A stretch of 60,309 nt of DNA from NCBI GenBank assembly GCA_022821775.1, contig JAJECY010000307.1, positions 1-60,309 of the forward strand. The letters are read 5' to 3'. Position 1 is the first letter of the stretch; each line of letters opens with the position of its first letter. Made by a program: the position numbers and the translations under genes. Below the pieces are notes generated by a model. That model searched no databases, was not told the origin of the DNA, and was given only the letters and a program-made list of their open reading frames with translations. This document shows positions 16,960 to 26,265 of this stretch, piece after piece. This DNA comes from Acidobacteriota bacterium. Its GTDB lineage: Bacteria > Acidobacteriota > Terriglobia > Versatilivoradales > Versatilivoraceae.

Positions 16960-17559
16960 TCAACCCGTGGTCCTGTTCATGCAGCCGTGGGCCTGCAAGA
17001 AGGACCGCAACTTTTTGAGACCCCGGTAGTAGTGGTTCCTTATGTTGGACAAGGGCTCCTTCATTTGGACGGCAATTTCTTTCAGGAGCAACCCCTGAAA
17101 ATAGGCCAGGTCCAATGTCCGGCGTTCCCTTTCCGTCAACGTCTGCAATCCTTTTTCGATCATCTGACCCCAATCCTGATAGGTGAGGCCGTTCCACCCC
17201 TTCATGGAGTGGGCGAATTCATGGCTTTCCAGGTCCGATTCTTCCGACTGATCATAGAAGTTGCGCAGGGCCAGGTACTTCCGCCGGTTGAGACTCCTGT
17301 GATAGGCATACTGAAGAATCCAGGTCTTGGCGCTCCCCTTGTCGGGATTGAAGACTTCAATCCGCCGGTAAATCTCAATGAATACCTCCTGCATGAGATC
17401 TTCCGCTTCGCCCCGATCACGAAGAATCTTGAGAGCCACACTGAAGACCAGGCGGTAATAGCGGTCAAACAGAAAGCCCAGAGCTTCCTGACGACCCCGC
17501 TTGAGCTCTTCCATCAACTCTTCGTCGGTCCTGGTATGGAGCTGTTTGTCTGTCAACAT
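16960..17559 (-). CDS. ECF-family RNA polymerase sigma factor
   Basis: 199 aa from ATG 17559 (MLTDKQLHTRTDEELMEELK). The frame runs to 17745 but the extra residues overlap the neighbouring gene and look spurious. Sigma region 2 is visible (LFDRYYRLVFSVALKILRD, AEDLMQEVFIEIYRRI) and region 4 (LTERERRTLDLAYFQGLLLK, EIAVQMKEPLSNIRNHYYRG). The anti-sigma gene follows after 18 bp, so they are cotranscribed. Regulation by the zinc anti-sigma factor is inferred from gene order. Target promoters are unknown; the TonB receptor downstream is the obvious candidate. Confidence 0.93.
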   Translation of the reverse strand: MLTDKQLHTRTDEELMEELKRGRQEALGFLFDRYYRLVFSVALKILRDRGEAEDLMQEVFIEIYRRIEVFNPDKGSAKTWILQYAYHRSLNRRKYLALRNFYDQSEESDLESHEFAHSMKGWNGLTYQDWGQMIEKGLQTLTERERRTLDLAYFQGLLLKEIAVQMKEPLSNIRNHYYRGLKKLRSFLQAHGCMNRTTG

Positions 17560-17719
17560 GAACCCGAAACCTGGACCGGACCGGCAGGGCCCGGGGCGCG
17601 GCTGAAGAAGAAACCAACCCTTTAAAGTATGCCGCCTGTGCCAGGGGTTTGTATCAACCGGCGGGACTCTGCATTGATCCGCCTTCCGTGGAATCCGCCG
17701 CGGTCCAGATATTTTATTG

Positions 17720-19189
17720 TCACTCGGAACGTATTGGAAGGGCAACCACTTCAGCGGTACCGAACCGGTCCCACCCGGAACGGCCCGTCGGATTCGATCC
17801 CGTCACTACCGCGACCGCCCTGGTCGTACTGAGGTGGGCCTTGGCGGCTCCCTGAATGTCTTCCGGGGTCAATCTCCGGACATGGTCGCCGAACCGGTGC
17901 AAGAAATCCTTGGAAAGAGAAAACAGCTCCATCTGCGTCAACTCATCGGCAACGGCTTCGGGGGATCGCATTCTTTCCCCATGACTGGCGATGAGTCGTG
18001 TCTTTGCCGACTCCAGCTCAGCCTCCGAAACCGGAGTTTGCTTGAGGCTTTCAACAGCCTCCAGGATGGCCGTCAGTGCACCCGGGGCAGCCTGCTCGGG
18101 AACCTTGGCCAATACCTGCAACATGCCCCCGATACGGAAAAACCGAATCCGACTGTCGAGAAACAGATAGTTGATCCGGTGAGCCAGAAACACGCGGCTG
18201 AGGCGGGACCCGGTACCCAGCCCTCCCAACAGCAAGTTCAGAACCTCCAGGCTGTAGAAGTCGCTGCTCGATCGTCGTGGAGTCCTGTGGCCGAAGACGA
18301 TTCCCGCTTCCGAGCCGTCCTCTTCTTCACCCACAAGCTGGATAGACAGACGATCCAATCGCGGGAACTCGGGATAACCGGGTTCCTGAGAGACCCCCTT
18401 GGTCCAGGGTCCCAGCTTTTCCCGGGCTGCATCCAACAGCTCCCGCCCGGGAATGGGGCCGACCACAATCAGGGAGGCATCGTTGGGAATGTAGTGGCGC
18501 CGCCGGAAGTCGTCCAGGTCACCGTACAGGATGGCCTCCGCGCCTTTCCTCCTTCCGGAACCGCTTCCATAGGGATGATCTCCGAAGATCGCTCTTCTGA
18601 AACGCCCGTGGTCCAGACCATCCGGAGTATTTCCGGGAGGATCTTCCTTCACCGGTGCGGCGGCCTGCGTGACCTTGTCCTCAAACGGCGGCGGAGCCAA
18701 GGCAGCTCCCAGCAGGTCAAGGAAGGTGCGCAAGCGGCGGGGAGGCATGTCGGCTCGGAGAATGGTGGCATCGGGCTGGACGTCCACCCGCAGCTCGATA
18801 CCCAGCACCTGGAGCTCTTTGGTGTCATCGGGAGATTGGACGAGCAGCCGGCGGGCCGACAGACGCGCCAACCCGGGCTTATGGGACGGCTCAAGGGTCG
18901 ACCCCGACCTGACCAGGAGATTGACAACCAACCGGTCGTCGCCCTGCCGATGCAGGAGCAGGATTCGCAAACCGTTGAGTAGTTGGAACCGCTGAACAGT
19001 TGGGTTTCCTCCGGCGTCGCGCTCCGCGGCCTCCCCGAAACCGGATTCCGGCAGGGCGCCCAGGAGCAGGCCGCTTGCCAATGCCGACCCCAGCCAGACC
19101 AGCCTGCCGACGGCCGCAAGCCCCCTTCGATCGGACCCGATCCACCGGGTGATCGGTCCCCGGAACAACCCCCCAGAGTAACCTTGCAA
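17720..19189 (-). CDS. M16-family peptidase-like protein lacking the zinc-binding motif
   Basis: 489 aa, starting at TTG 19189, chosen because a perfect AGGAGG lies 7 bases upstream. A hydrophobic N-terminal segment (about residues 30-46) suggests export. The fold follows pitrilysin/insulinase proteins: an N-terminal segment FQLLNGLRILLL, then NLLVRSGSTLEPSHKPGLARL, FFRIGGMLQVLAKV, and a second half with ESAKTRLIASHGERMRSP. Where active M16 enzymes have HxxEH, this protein reads GLARLSARRLL, so it should not bind zinc. Such inactive members usually pair with an active M16 subunit, but none is adjacent. The role is therefore open: a non-catalytic partner or a lone scaffold. Confidence 0.82.
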   Translation of the reverse strand: MQGYSGGLFRGPITRWIGSDRRGLAAVGRLVWLGSALASGLLLGALPESGFGEAAERDAGGNPTVQRFQLLNGLRILLLHRQGDDRLVVNLLVRSGSTLEPSHKPGLARLSARRLLVQSPDDTKELQVLGIELRVDVQPDATILRADMPPRRLRTFLDLLGAALAPPPFEDKVTQAAAPVKEDPPGNTPDGLDHGRFRRAIFGDHPYGSGSGRRKGAEAILYGDLDDFRRRHYIPNDASLIVVGPIPGRELLDAAREKLGPWTKGVSQEPGYPEFPRLDRLSIQLVGEEEDGSEAGIVFGHRTPRRSSSDFYSLEVLNLLLGGLGTGSRLSRVFLAHRINYLFLDSRIRFFRIGGMLQVLAKVPEQAAPGALTAILEAVESLKQTPVSEAELESAKTRLIASHGERMRSPEAVADELTQMELFSLSKDFLHRFGDHVRRLTPEDIQGAAKAHLSTTRAVAVVTGSNPTGRSGWDRFGTAEVVALPIRSE

Positions 19190-19612
19190 CGCCTGACCTC
19201 CTGAAATACGGGTCGGCCCGGAGGCGACATCCGGCCCGATTGGAATAGCCGCGGGCCTGTTCGAGCGTTCCCCGAACCCGGGTCAACCTGCCTGTTTCCA
19301 GTGTATCAGACCGATTGCCTGGCTGAAACACATCAGGCGGAGCCCCGGTTGACGGGCCGGGATGGTTTCTGATATGAGTATTGCCCACTTCACGTTATGT
19401 CAGCTCACCCTCATTGCTGCTTGCCTGGAATCGTTCATCCTGCCGCATGTGACGAATCAAAACCTTTGGGCGCCCGGCCGGGCTGGCGACATCCCTGTGG
19501 CCCCAGGTTTCGGAAGGAGAGGTGAGGGCGCTGGCTGCAAGGACAACCTTCCGGGGAAGCGGCTTTCCAGTTGCGACCGGCCAGCGCCGCTGACCTGCCA
19601 ACCAAGGGAGAC
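19190..19612. other. 423-base divergent intergenic region
   Basis: It separates the minus-strand M16-like gene from the plus-strand TPR gene and must hold both promoters. A plus-strand candidate is TTGACG at 19349-19354 with a GATATGA region about 16-17 bases later. No RNA or coding feature is supported. Confidence 0.45.
19349..19377 (+). promoter_or_regulatory. candidate sigma-70-like promoter for the TPR gene
   Basis: TTGACG at 19349-19354 and an AT-rich GATATGA at 19371-19377 are spaced 16 bases apart. The -10 match is poor and the distance to the gene is about 235 bases. Confidence 0.28.
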
Positions 19613-20320
19613 ATGCCCAGAACTCAGCCCAAAGCCAAGGTGAGGACTTCGTCGAAAACAGCGTCGCCCGAACTCAACCCGATCACTGGATCAAAGGCCG
19701 CCGGGTCCACCGGGGACGCGACCGCCAAGCAGACCGCTTCCCCCAAAGCCGTGGGTCCCCGGTCTTCACGGCGTTCCGGCAGAAAAACAGCCCAGCCGCG
19801 AGCCGGCTCGGCCCACCCGGGCCGAAGCTCCCTGATCAAGCAGTACGAGAGGGCGGTTCGTCTGCTTTATCGTCAACAATTCGAGCAGGCGAGAGAAGCG
19901 TTCGAGAAAGTGATCTCCGCCGACGGTGGGGACAAAGAGATAAACGAGCGGGCTCTGACCCACATCAGACTGTGCCAAAACAAGATGGCCCGCCGCCAAC
20001 CTGTCCTCAAGACCACGGAGGAACTTTACAATGTCGCCATTACCCTGATAAACGACGGCCGGATCCAGGAGTCGATCAAGCACCTCAATCGGGCGCAGAA
20101 GCGGAGCCCCAAGTGTGACTACGTGATCTACGCCCTCGCGGTATGCTACTGTCGACTGGGAAACAGGGACCGCGCCCTGAAACATCTCAAGCTTGCTATC
20201 GACCTGAAGGTGGAGAACCGCTTCCTGGCCCAACGAGATACGGACTTCGAGCCGTTCATGAGAGACTCCCGGTTTGCCTCGCTGGTCTTTCCGGAGGAAC
20301 CCCCAGAAGCAACATCGTAG
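19613..20320 (+). CDS. tetratricopeptide-repeat protein
   Basis: 235 aa from ATG 19613, preceded by GGGAG with short spacing. The first 75 residues are low-complexity, rich in Lys, Arg, Ser, Thr and Pro (basic, probably disordered). From about residue 78 there are TPR-type helices: LIKQYERAVRLLYRQQFEQA, YNVAITLINDGRIQESIKHLNRA and YVIYALAVCYCRLGNRDRALKHL. The end (FMRDSRFASLVF) is the usual tail of bacterial TPR proteins of this kind. No signal peptide or membrane helix is seen. Function is not inferable; TPRs act as protein-binding scaffolds. The gene lies upstream of glmU with a 187-base gap. Confidence 0.8.
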   Translation: MPRTQPKAKVRTSSKTASPELNPITGSKAAGSTGDATAKQTASPKAVGPRSSRRSGRKTAQPRAGSAHPGRSSLIKQYERAVRLLYRQQFEQAREAFEKVISADGGDKEINERALTHIRLCQNKMARRQPVLKTTEELYNVAITLINDGRIQESIKHLNRAQKRSPKCDYVIYALAVCYCRLGNRDRALKHLKLAIDLKVENRFLAQRDTDFEPFMRDSRFASLVFPEEPPEATS

Positions 20321-20507
20321 GCGGTTCGCACTCAGTGCTTTCCAAGATCAGCCCATTCTCCCCAGCCATCAGAATCGTCTCCATCGGAGGAGGAACGAGT
20401 CTCTCCCGCCTCCTTTCGGGGCTCAAGCATTTTGTGGCGATATTCGATGCCCGTATGGCCCTCGATCGCCTCCAGCCGCCACTGCCCGCGTCGGCCTCCG
20501 CTCAGAC

Positions 20508-21296
20508 ATGAATCCAACCCGCGTCCTGATCATGGCGGCCGGAAAGGGCACGCGCCTCAAGTCGTCCCTGCCGAAAGTGCTGCAGCCATTGGCGGGACGG
20601 CCGCTGATGGAACACCTTCTGCAGACCGTCGAGGCCTTGAACCCCCGGCACACTCTGGTGGTCGTGGGGCATCAGGCCGCCTTGGTGAAGTCGAGGCTGA
20701 GGCACCGGGCCGTTGAATTCGCCGAGCAGGTTCCCCAACTGGGAACCGGACATGCCGTGCAGGTTGCCAGAGACTGGTGGTCCGGCAAGCCCGGCAACCT
20801 TCTGATCCTGTCGGGCGACGTGCCGTTGATTTCAGCCGGGACCCTCCGGAAAATGATCCAGCTGCACGATCGAACCCGCGCCGGCCTCACGCTGCTTTCG
20901 ACCCGGCTGGACGACCCCACCGGCTATGGCCGGGTGATCCGGGCGGAAGACGGGGGGGTTCGGGGTATCGTCGAACAGAAAGAGGCCGGCCCTTCCGAGC
21001 TGCAGGTCAAGGAGGTCAACACCGGGCTCTATTGCTTTCGAATTCCGGACCTGTCCGAAGTCATCGACCGATTGACCGCCGACAATCGCCAGAAGGAGTA
21101 CTATCTTACCGATTGCGTGGGCCTCTTGAGCCGCCAGGGGAAAGCGGTGGAGGCCGTGGTCTGCGACGATTGGCTGGAGGTCATGGGAGTCAACAGCCCG
21201 ATCGATCTGGCTCGCATGGAAAAAGTCCTCCGGGAACGCCGCTCGGAACATCGGAAATCCCACGCACCCGCCGTCATAGAACCTGGATCCGTTTGA
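20508..21296 (+). CDS. glmU: UDP-GlcNAc pyrophosphorylase-type uridyltransferase (GlmU N-terminal domain only)
   Basis: 262 aa from ATG 20508; the frame extends upstream to 20274 but there overlaps the TPR gene. The nucleotidyltransferase signature MAAGKGTRLKSSLPKVLQP is at residues 9-27. Further GlmU-type segments are GTGHAVQVA, LSGDVPLI, TGYGRVIRAEDGGVRGIVEQ, EVNTGLYCF, and NRQKEYYLTDCV. It forms UDP-GlcNAc from GlcNAc-1-P and UTP for cell-wall synthesis. The left-handed beta-helix acetyltransferase domain of full-length GlmU (about 450 aa) is missing, so acetylation must come from another protein. glmS follows after 12 bp, which supports an amino-sugar operon. Confidence 0.9.
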   Translation: MNPTRVLIMAAGKGTRLKSSLPKVLQPLAGRPLMEHLLQTVEALNPRHTLVVVGHQAALVKSRLRHRAVEFAEQVPQLGTGHAVQVARDWWSGKPGNLLILSGDVPLISAGTLRKMIQLHDRTRAGLTLLSTRLDDPTGYGRVIRAEDGGVRGIVEQKEAGPSELQVKEVNTGLYCFRIPDLSEVIDRLTADNRQKEYYLTDCVGLLSRQGKAVEAVVCDDWLEVMGVNSPIDLARMEKVLRERRSEHRKSHAPAVIEPGSV

Positions 21297-21308
21297 GGCA
21301 ACCGCTCC

Positions 21309-23159
21309 ATGTGCGGAATCATTGGATACGCAGGAAGCGAGCCGGCTGCCCCCGTGCTGTTGGATGGGCTGAAACGCCTGGAGTACCGGGGATACGATTC
21401 AGCCGGAATCGCGGTCATCGGGGACCATGGCCTCCACATCCGCAGGGCGTCGGGCAAGGTCGGAAACCTTGAAGAGGCGGTCAGGGACAACCCCTGTGAG
21501 GGGACTATCGGCATAGGCCACACCCGCTGGGCAACCCACGGCAGACCGACGGAAGAAAACGCCCACCCCCACCGCGACTGCCGGGGGGAATTCGTGGTGG
21601 TCCACAACGGAATCATCGAAAACTACCTGCCCCTCAAGAAAGCCCTGGCGGCCGATGGACATCGCTTCGTCACCGAAACCGACACCGAGGTCATCGCCCA
21701 CCTGGTCGAAAAACACTATGAGGGCTGCCTGGAGGAAGCGGTCCGCAAGGCCGTCGGGAAAATGACCGGCCTCTACGCTCTGGTGGTGCTCTCCCTGCAT
21801 GACCCCGGCAGGCTGGTCGCGGCCCGCCAGGGCCCGCCGGTCGTCATCGGCCTCGGCAACGGGGAGTCCTTTGTCGCCTCGGACATCCCGGCGATCCTGA
21901 GACATACGCGGGACATCGTTTATCTGGGCGACGGCGATCTGGCCGCTATCGGCCCTACCGTGCTCAAGGTGACCGATTCCCGGGGCCGCTCGGTGACACC
22001 CAGAGTGCAGCGCATCACTTGGGACCCCGTCATGACCGAAAAGGGTGGATTCAAGCATTTCATGCTGAAGGAAATTCACGAACAGCCCCAAGCCGTTCGG
22101 GAGGCCACCATGGGGCGTATCTCACGAGATACCGGGAAGATCATCCTCGACGAAATGAAGTTGACGGAGGAGGATTTCCGGCGAGTGGAGCAGATTCGCC
22201 TGATCGGTTGCGGAACCAGCTGGCACGCCGCCCTGGCCGGAAAGTTCATGATCGAGGGCTTGGCCCGGGTGCCGGTCGAGGTGGAGTACGCCTCCGAGTA
22301 CCGCTACCGGGACCCCATCGTTCCTCCCCACACCCTGGGAGTCCTGATCACCCAGTCGGGAGAAACAGCCGACACCTTGGCGGCCCAACGGGAAATCCGG
22401 AGACTGGGAGCCCCCAACATCGCCATCTGCAACGGCGTGGGAAGCATGATCACCCGGGAGGCCGACGGCGTTCTCTACACCCATGCCGGGCCGGAGATCG
22501 GCGTGGCCGCGACCAAGACCTTCACCACCCAGTTGACCTCTCTCTTCCTGTTTGCGCTGTATCTGGCCGGTGTAAGGAAAACCGTCAGTCAGCAGCAGAC
22601 CCAGGCCCTGATCGAAGAACTGGCCCGGGTGCCGCACTTGATGGAGTCGTGCATCGGACAGGCATCCCGTCTGGAGGCCCTTGCCAGGCGTCTGTTTCGA
22701 AGCGTGCACCTCCTGTTCCTGGGACGCGGCATCCACTTTCCCATCGCTTTGGAAGGCGCGCTCAAGTTGAAGGAAGTCTCCTACATTCACGCCTCGGGCT
22801 ACCCGGCAGGCGAAATGAAACATGGCCCCAACGCCCTGATCGACGAAGACCTGCCGGTAGTCGTGATCGCGACCAGCGAAGCCGGCAATCCCCGATCCAC
22901 GATTCTCTACGAAAAGACCCTCAGCAACATCAAGGAGGTCAAGGCCAGAGACGGGCAGGTCGTCTCTCTGGTGACTCCTTCCAACACCGAAGCCAGGGAT
23001 GCCTCCGACTTTCACATTGAAGTCCCCTCGAGCAAGGACCTCCTGCTTCCCATCCTGGAGGCCGTTCCACTCCAGCTCCTGGCCTATTTCATCGCGGTCC
23101 GCCGCGGCTGCGACGTGGATCAACCGCGAAACCTGGCCAAGAGCGTTACCGTGGAATAG
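21309..23159 (+). CDS. glmS: glutamine--fructose-6-phosphate aminotransferase (isomerizing)
   Basis: 616 aa, full family length. The N-terminal nucleophile Cys2 (MCGIIGYAG) starts a class II glutamine amidotransferase domain (LEYRGYDSAGIA, GHTRWATHGRPTEENAHPH). Two SIS sugar-isomerase domains follow (IRLIGCGTSWHAALAGKFMI; LFLGRGIHFPIALEGALKLK, SYIHASGYPAGEMKHGPNAL). The C-terminus DVDQPRNLAKSVTVE is canonical. It makes glucosamine-6-phosphate, the first step to UDP-GlcNAc, and sits 12 bp after glmU. No glmS ribozyme precedes it: the gap is too short. Confidence 0.97.
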   Translation: MCGIIGYAGSEPAAPVLLDGLKRLEYRGYDSAGIAVIGDHGLHIRRASGKVGNLEEAVRDNPCEGTIGIGHTRWATHGRPTEENAHPHRDCRGEFVVVHNGIIENYLPLKKALAADGHRFVTETDTEVIAHLVEKHYEGCLEEAVRKAVGKMTGLYALVVLSLHDPGRLVAARQGPPVVIGLGNGESFVASDIPAILRHTRDIVYLGDGDLAAIGPTVLKVTDSRGRSVTPRVQRITWDPVMTEKGGFKHFMLKEIHEQPQAVREATMGRISRDTGKIILDEMKLTEEDFRRVEQIRLIGCGTSWHAALAGKFMIEGLARVPVEVEYASEYRYRDPIVPPHTLGVLITQSGETADTLAAQREIRRLGAPNIAICNGVGSMITREADGVLYTHAGPEIGVAATKTFTTQLTSLFLFALYLAGVRKTVSQQQTQALIEELARVPHLMESCIGQASRLEALARRLFRSVHLLFLGRGIHFPIALEGALKLKEVSYIHASGYPAGEMKHGPNALIDEDLPVVVIATSEAGNPRSTILYEKTLSNIKEVKARDGQVVSLVTPSNTEARDASDFHIEVPSSKDLLLPILEAVPLQLLAYFIAVRRGCDVDQPRNLAKSVTVE

Positions 23160-23256
23160 CCCATCGGAGGCCGGGATTCTCCCCCCGACAATGCGGTTGT
23201 CAGCCCCCGGGATGGCGCTATAATCAATACCATCGATCGGAAAAAGCGGAATCCGG

Positions 23257-24780
23257 ATGGCATGGACGAAGCCTTCCCGGCAGGACACTTCCATGAGTCG
23301 ACCCAAGACCCTGGGTGAGTTGAAAAGAACCGGATGGGCAGCTCCCGGAATGCGGCGCCGCACGGTGAAGGAGGAAATGCGGGCCAATGCCATCTCTCAG
23401 TTGCAGGCAGGGACCCGACTGTTTCCGGGAATCGTGGGGTATGACGATTCGGTGGTTCCCCAGGTGGTCAACGCCATTCTGTCCCGTCACAACCTGATCC
23501 TGCTGGGGCTGCGCGGTCAGGCCAAGTCCAGGATTCTGCGAGGGCTCACCCAGTTCCTGGACGAGGAAATTCCGGTCATGGCCGGCTGCGAGATCAACTG
23601 CAACCCCTTCTGCCCCCACTGCCGGGCCTGCCGCAACAGGTTGAAAGAGATGGGAGACGAGGCGCCCGTATCCTTTTTGCCCAGGGAAGCCCGCTACGTG
23701 GAGAAGCTGGCCACGCCCGACGTGACCATCGCCGACATGATCGGGGACGTCGACCCCATCCGGGCCGCTCGCAGCGGGCTCAACCTCGCCGACGAGTTGA
23801 CCATCCACTACGGACTGCTTCCACGAGCCAACCGGGGCCTGTTCGCCATCAATGAGCTCCCCGACCTGGCCGGGAAGATCCAGGTGGGACTCTTCAACAT
23901 TCTGCAGGAGGGGGACGTCCAGATCAAAGGTTACCCCGTGCGTTTCGAGTTGGACGTGGTGATGGTCTTTACGGCCAATCCCGAGGACTACACCGCCCGC
24001 GGAAAAATCATTACTCCCTTGAAAGACCGCATTGGGGCCGAAGTGAGGACCCACTATCCGGCCGCCCTCAAGGAGGGCATCCGGATCACCGAGCAGGAAG
24101 CCTGGCTGAACCGGCCGGGGAGTGCAAACCGATTGCGGATTCCCCGCTTTATCCAGGAAGTGGTCGAGACCATCGCCTTTATGGCCCGCCGGGACAAGAA
24201 GGTGGACAAGCGCTCCGGAGTGAGTCAGCGGCTGCCCATCACCGTCCTGGAGAACGTGGTCTCCAATGCCGAGCGCCGCTGCATAGCCAGCGGAGAAAAG
24301 AAAGTGGTTCCTCGCATCAGCGACGTTTACGCCGCCCTGCCCTCCATGACCGGCAAGCTGGAACTGGAATATGAGGGGGAGTTGCGGGGGGCCGAAAAGG
24401 TGGCCCAGGACCTGATTCGCGGCGCCGTGGGAAAGGTTTTTTCCCGCTACTACGACCCGGCGAAGCTCAAGCACATCGTGGACTGGTTCGATCTGGGCGG
24501 AGCCCTGAAGCTTTCCGACACCGCCCCGACCGCCGAAACCTTTGAGCAGATGAACCAGATTCAGGGACTGGTGGAAAAGACAGCCTCTCTGGAACCGCGC
24601 CGGAAGGGACGCAAAGACCCGGCATTCCTGGTTTCCGGCTGCGAATTCATCCTGGACGGGCTTCACGCCTTGCGCAAGATCGATCGCAGCGAGGACAAGG
24701 GTTACTTCGCTTCGGAAAAAAAGAGGCCGCAGGCCTTCATCGACGACCAGCCCGCCCGGCGGCGGCGATCCTTCAACTGA
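23257..24780 (+). CDS. ChlI/MoxR-like AAA+ ATPase
   Basis: 507 aa; an in-frame ATG at 23293 is an alternative start. It resembles magnesium-chelatase ChlI/BchI ATPases: the Walker A loop GLRGQAKS at residues 84-91, the pre-sensor strand region RGLFAINELPDLAGKIQVGL in which the usual Walker B Asp-Glu reads Asn-Glu, and sensor 1 (VFTANPEDY). A cluster of five cysteines (C111, C115, C119, C122, C125) is inserted after Walker A and could bind a metal. The VWA-domain gene follows after 2 bp, so the pair is an AAA/VWA chelatase-like machine. No cobalamin or chlorophyll genes are nearby, so a true chelatase role is doubtful. Confidence 0.85.
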   Translation: MAWTKPSRQDTSMSRPKTLGELKRTGWAAPGMRRRTVKEEMRANAISQLQAGTRLFPGIVGYDDSVVPQVVNAILSRHNLILLGLRGQAKSRILRGLTQFLDEEIPVMAGCEINCNPFCPHCRACRNRLKEMGDEAPVSFLPREARYVEKLATPDVTIADMIGDVDPIRAARSGLNLADELTIHYGLLPRANRGLFAINELPDLAGKIQVGLFNILQEGDVQIKGYPVRFELDVVMVFTANPEDYTARGKIITPLKDRIGAEVRTHYPAALKEGIRITEQEAWLNRPGSANRLRIPRFIQEVVETIAFMARRDKKVDKRSGVSQRLPITVLENVVSNAERRCIASGEKKVVPRISDVYAALPSMTGKLELEYEGELRGAEKVAQDLIRGAVGKVFSRYYDPAKLKHIVDWFDLGGALKLSDTAPTAETFEQMNQIQGLVEKTASLEPRRKGRKDPAFLVSGCEFILDGLHALRKIDRSEDKGYFASEKKRPQAFIDDQPARRRRSFN

Positions 24781-24782
24781 CT

Positions 24783-26039
24783 GTGAAGAACGTCAAATAC
24801 TCCAAGTACACGGGCCTGGATTGGGACTCCCTGAGTCTGGAGGAGCTGCTCAACCACCTCTCCGACTTCCTGCTGCAGAGTGGCTTCTTCCAGAACCCCT
24901 ACGGCCGGCATCCCTTCGACCAGGACCACAACCTGCAGAACCTCCACGACGCCATCCTGGACGCTCTGCTCAACCAGGACATGCTGTCCGAGGAAATGCT
25001 GGAGAAGCTTATGGAGGGCTCCGGCGAGGACCTGGAAGCCAGGCTATCCGAGTTGGTGCAGAAACTGATCGAACGCCTGGAGGAAGAGGGGTACCTTTCC
25101 TACCCCGAGAACCTGCCGGCCGAGGGCGAACCCTCACAGCCGGGGCCGGGCCACGAGAACAGTCAAGCCGGCCAGGTGCGCTTCGAAATGACCAACAAGA
25201 GCCTCGACTTTCTGGGGTACAGGACCCTGAAGGACCTGCTGGGTTCCCTGGGCCGAAGCCAGTTCGGACGGCACGACACCCGGGAGATGTCCTCGGGAAT
25301 CGAAGCCAGCGGAGCCTCCCGACACTATGAATTCGGGGACACCCTGAACCTGGACGTCAGCGGCACGCTGCTGCAGGCCGTCCGGCGCGAAGGACTGGGG
25401 ATGCCCCTGAAGCTGGACTATCCCGACCTCCTGATCCATCAATCGGAGTACCAGAGCTCATGCGCCACCGTTCTGATGCTGGACTGCAGCCACAGCATGA
25501 TTCTCTACGGGGAAGACCGCTTCACCCCGGCCAAGCGCGTGGCCATGGCCCTGGCCCACCTGATTCGGACCCAATACCCCGGGGACTCGCTGAACCTGGT
25601 CCTGTTCCACGACTCGGCGGAAGAGCTTCCCCTGAGCCAACTGGCCCGGGTCCAGGTGGGCCCCTACTACACCAACACCTGCGAGGGGCTGCGCCTGTCC
25701 CAACGCATCCTGGCCCGACAGCGCAAGGACATGAAGCAGATCGTCATGATCACCGACGGCAAGCCTTCGGCTCTCACCCGGGAAGACGGCAGGATCTACA
25801 AGAATTCCTTCGGGCTGGACCCGGAGGTGGTGCGTGAGACCATCCGAGAGGTGGCCGCCTGCCGCAGGTCCGGCATCATGATCAACACCTTCATGCTGGC
25901 CAGGGATTACGAACTGGTCAGCTTCGTCAAGAAGGTCACCGAGATCTGCCGGGGCAAGGCCTACTTCACCACTCCCTACACCCTGGGCCAGTACCTGCTG
26001 CTGGACTACATGCAGAACAAGGTGAAGACCATCCACTGA
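24783..26039 (+). CDS. VWA-domain partner of the AAA+ ATPase
   Basis: 418 aa from GTG 24783, two bases after the AAA+ stop. The N-terminal half is acidic and Leu-rich ([37 protein letters not shown]). The C-terminal half is a von Willebrand factor A domain with the metal-ion-dependent adhesion site DCSHS at residues 234-238, the conserved Thr region YYTNTCEGL and ITDGKPSA. In known AAA/VWA pairs the VWA protein acts as substrate adaptor for the ATPase. No secretion signal is present, so it is probably cytoplasmic. The target is unknown. Confidence 0.87.
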   Translation: MKNVKYSKYTGLDWDSLSLEELLNHLSDFLLQSGFFQNPYGRHPFDQDHNLQNLHDAILDALLNQDMLSEEMLEKLMEGSGEDLEARLSELVQKLIERLEEEGYLSYPENLPAEGEPSQPGPGHENSQAGQVRFEMTNKSLDFLGYRTLKDLLGSLGRSQFGRHDTREMSSGIEASGASRHYEFGDTLNLDVSGTLLQAVRREGLGMPLKLDYPDLLIHQSEYQSSCATVLMLDCSHSMILYGEDRFTPAKRVAMALAHLIRTQYPGDSLNLVLFHDSAEELPLSQLARVQVGPYYTNTCEGLRLSQRILARQRKDMKQIVMITDGKPSALTREDGRIYKNSFGLDPEVVRETIREVAACRRSGIMINTFMLARDYELVSFVKKVTEICRGKAYFTTPYTLGQYLLLDYMQNKVKTIH

Positions 26040-26057
26040 CCACCGGCCGGCGGTCAG
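26036..26057 (+). terminator. hairpin at the end of the AAA/VWA operon
   Basis: CTGACC (26036-26041) and GGTCAG (26052-26057) pair around a GC-rich loop that could extend the stem. It overlaps the VWA stop codon; no T-tract follows. Confidence 0.33.
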
Positions 26058-26094
26058 CCGCAATCATCCGTCCCATCGCTCTCCTGCATTCAAC

Positions 26095-26124
26095 TGGATT
26101 TCGCCGAAACGAACGTGCTATAAG
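26095..26124 (+). promoter_or_regulatory. candidate promoter of tRNA-Ser
   Basis: TATAAG at 26119-26124 lies 24 bases before the tRNA, with TGGATT at 26095-26100 as a poor -35 at 18-base spacing. Confidence 0.28.
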
Positions 26125-26148
26125 GTCGGTCCAAAGTCCCACCCCCTC

Positions 26149-26238
<90 letters not shown>

Positions 26239-26265
26239 CGATATTCCACAAGAAATTCAATTCCG

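Noticed and set aside
21297-21308. glmS ribozyme or riboswitch upstream of glmS
   Set aside because: Only 12 bases separate glmU and glmS, so there is no room for it.
22122-23393. Long minus-strand frame opposite glmS
   Set aside because: Antisense to a full-length, highly conserved enzyme; composition is typical of shadow frames.
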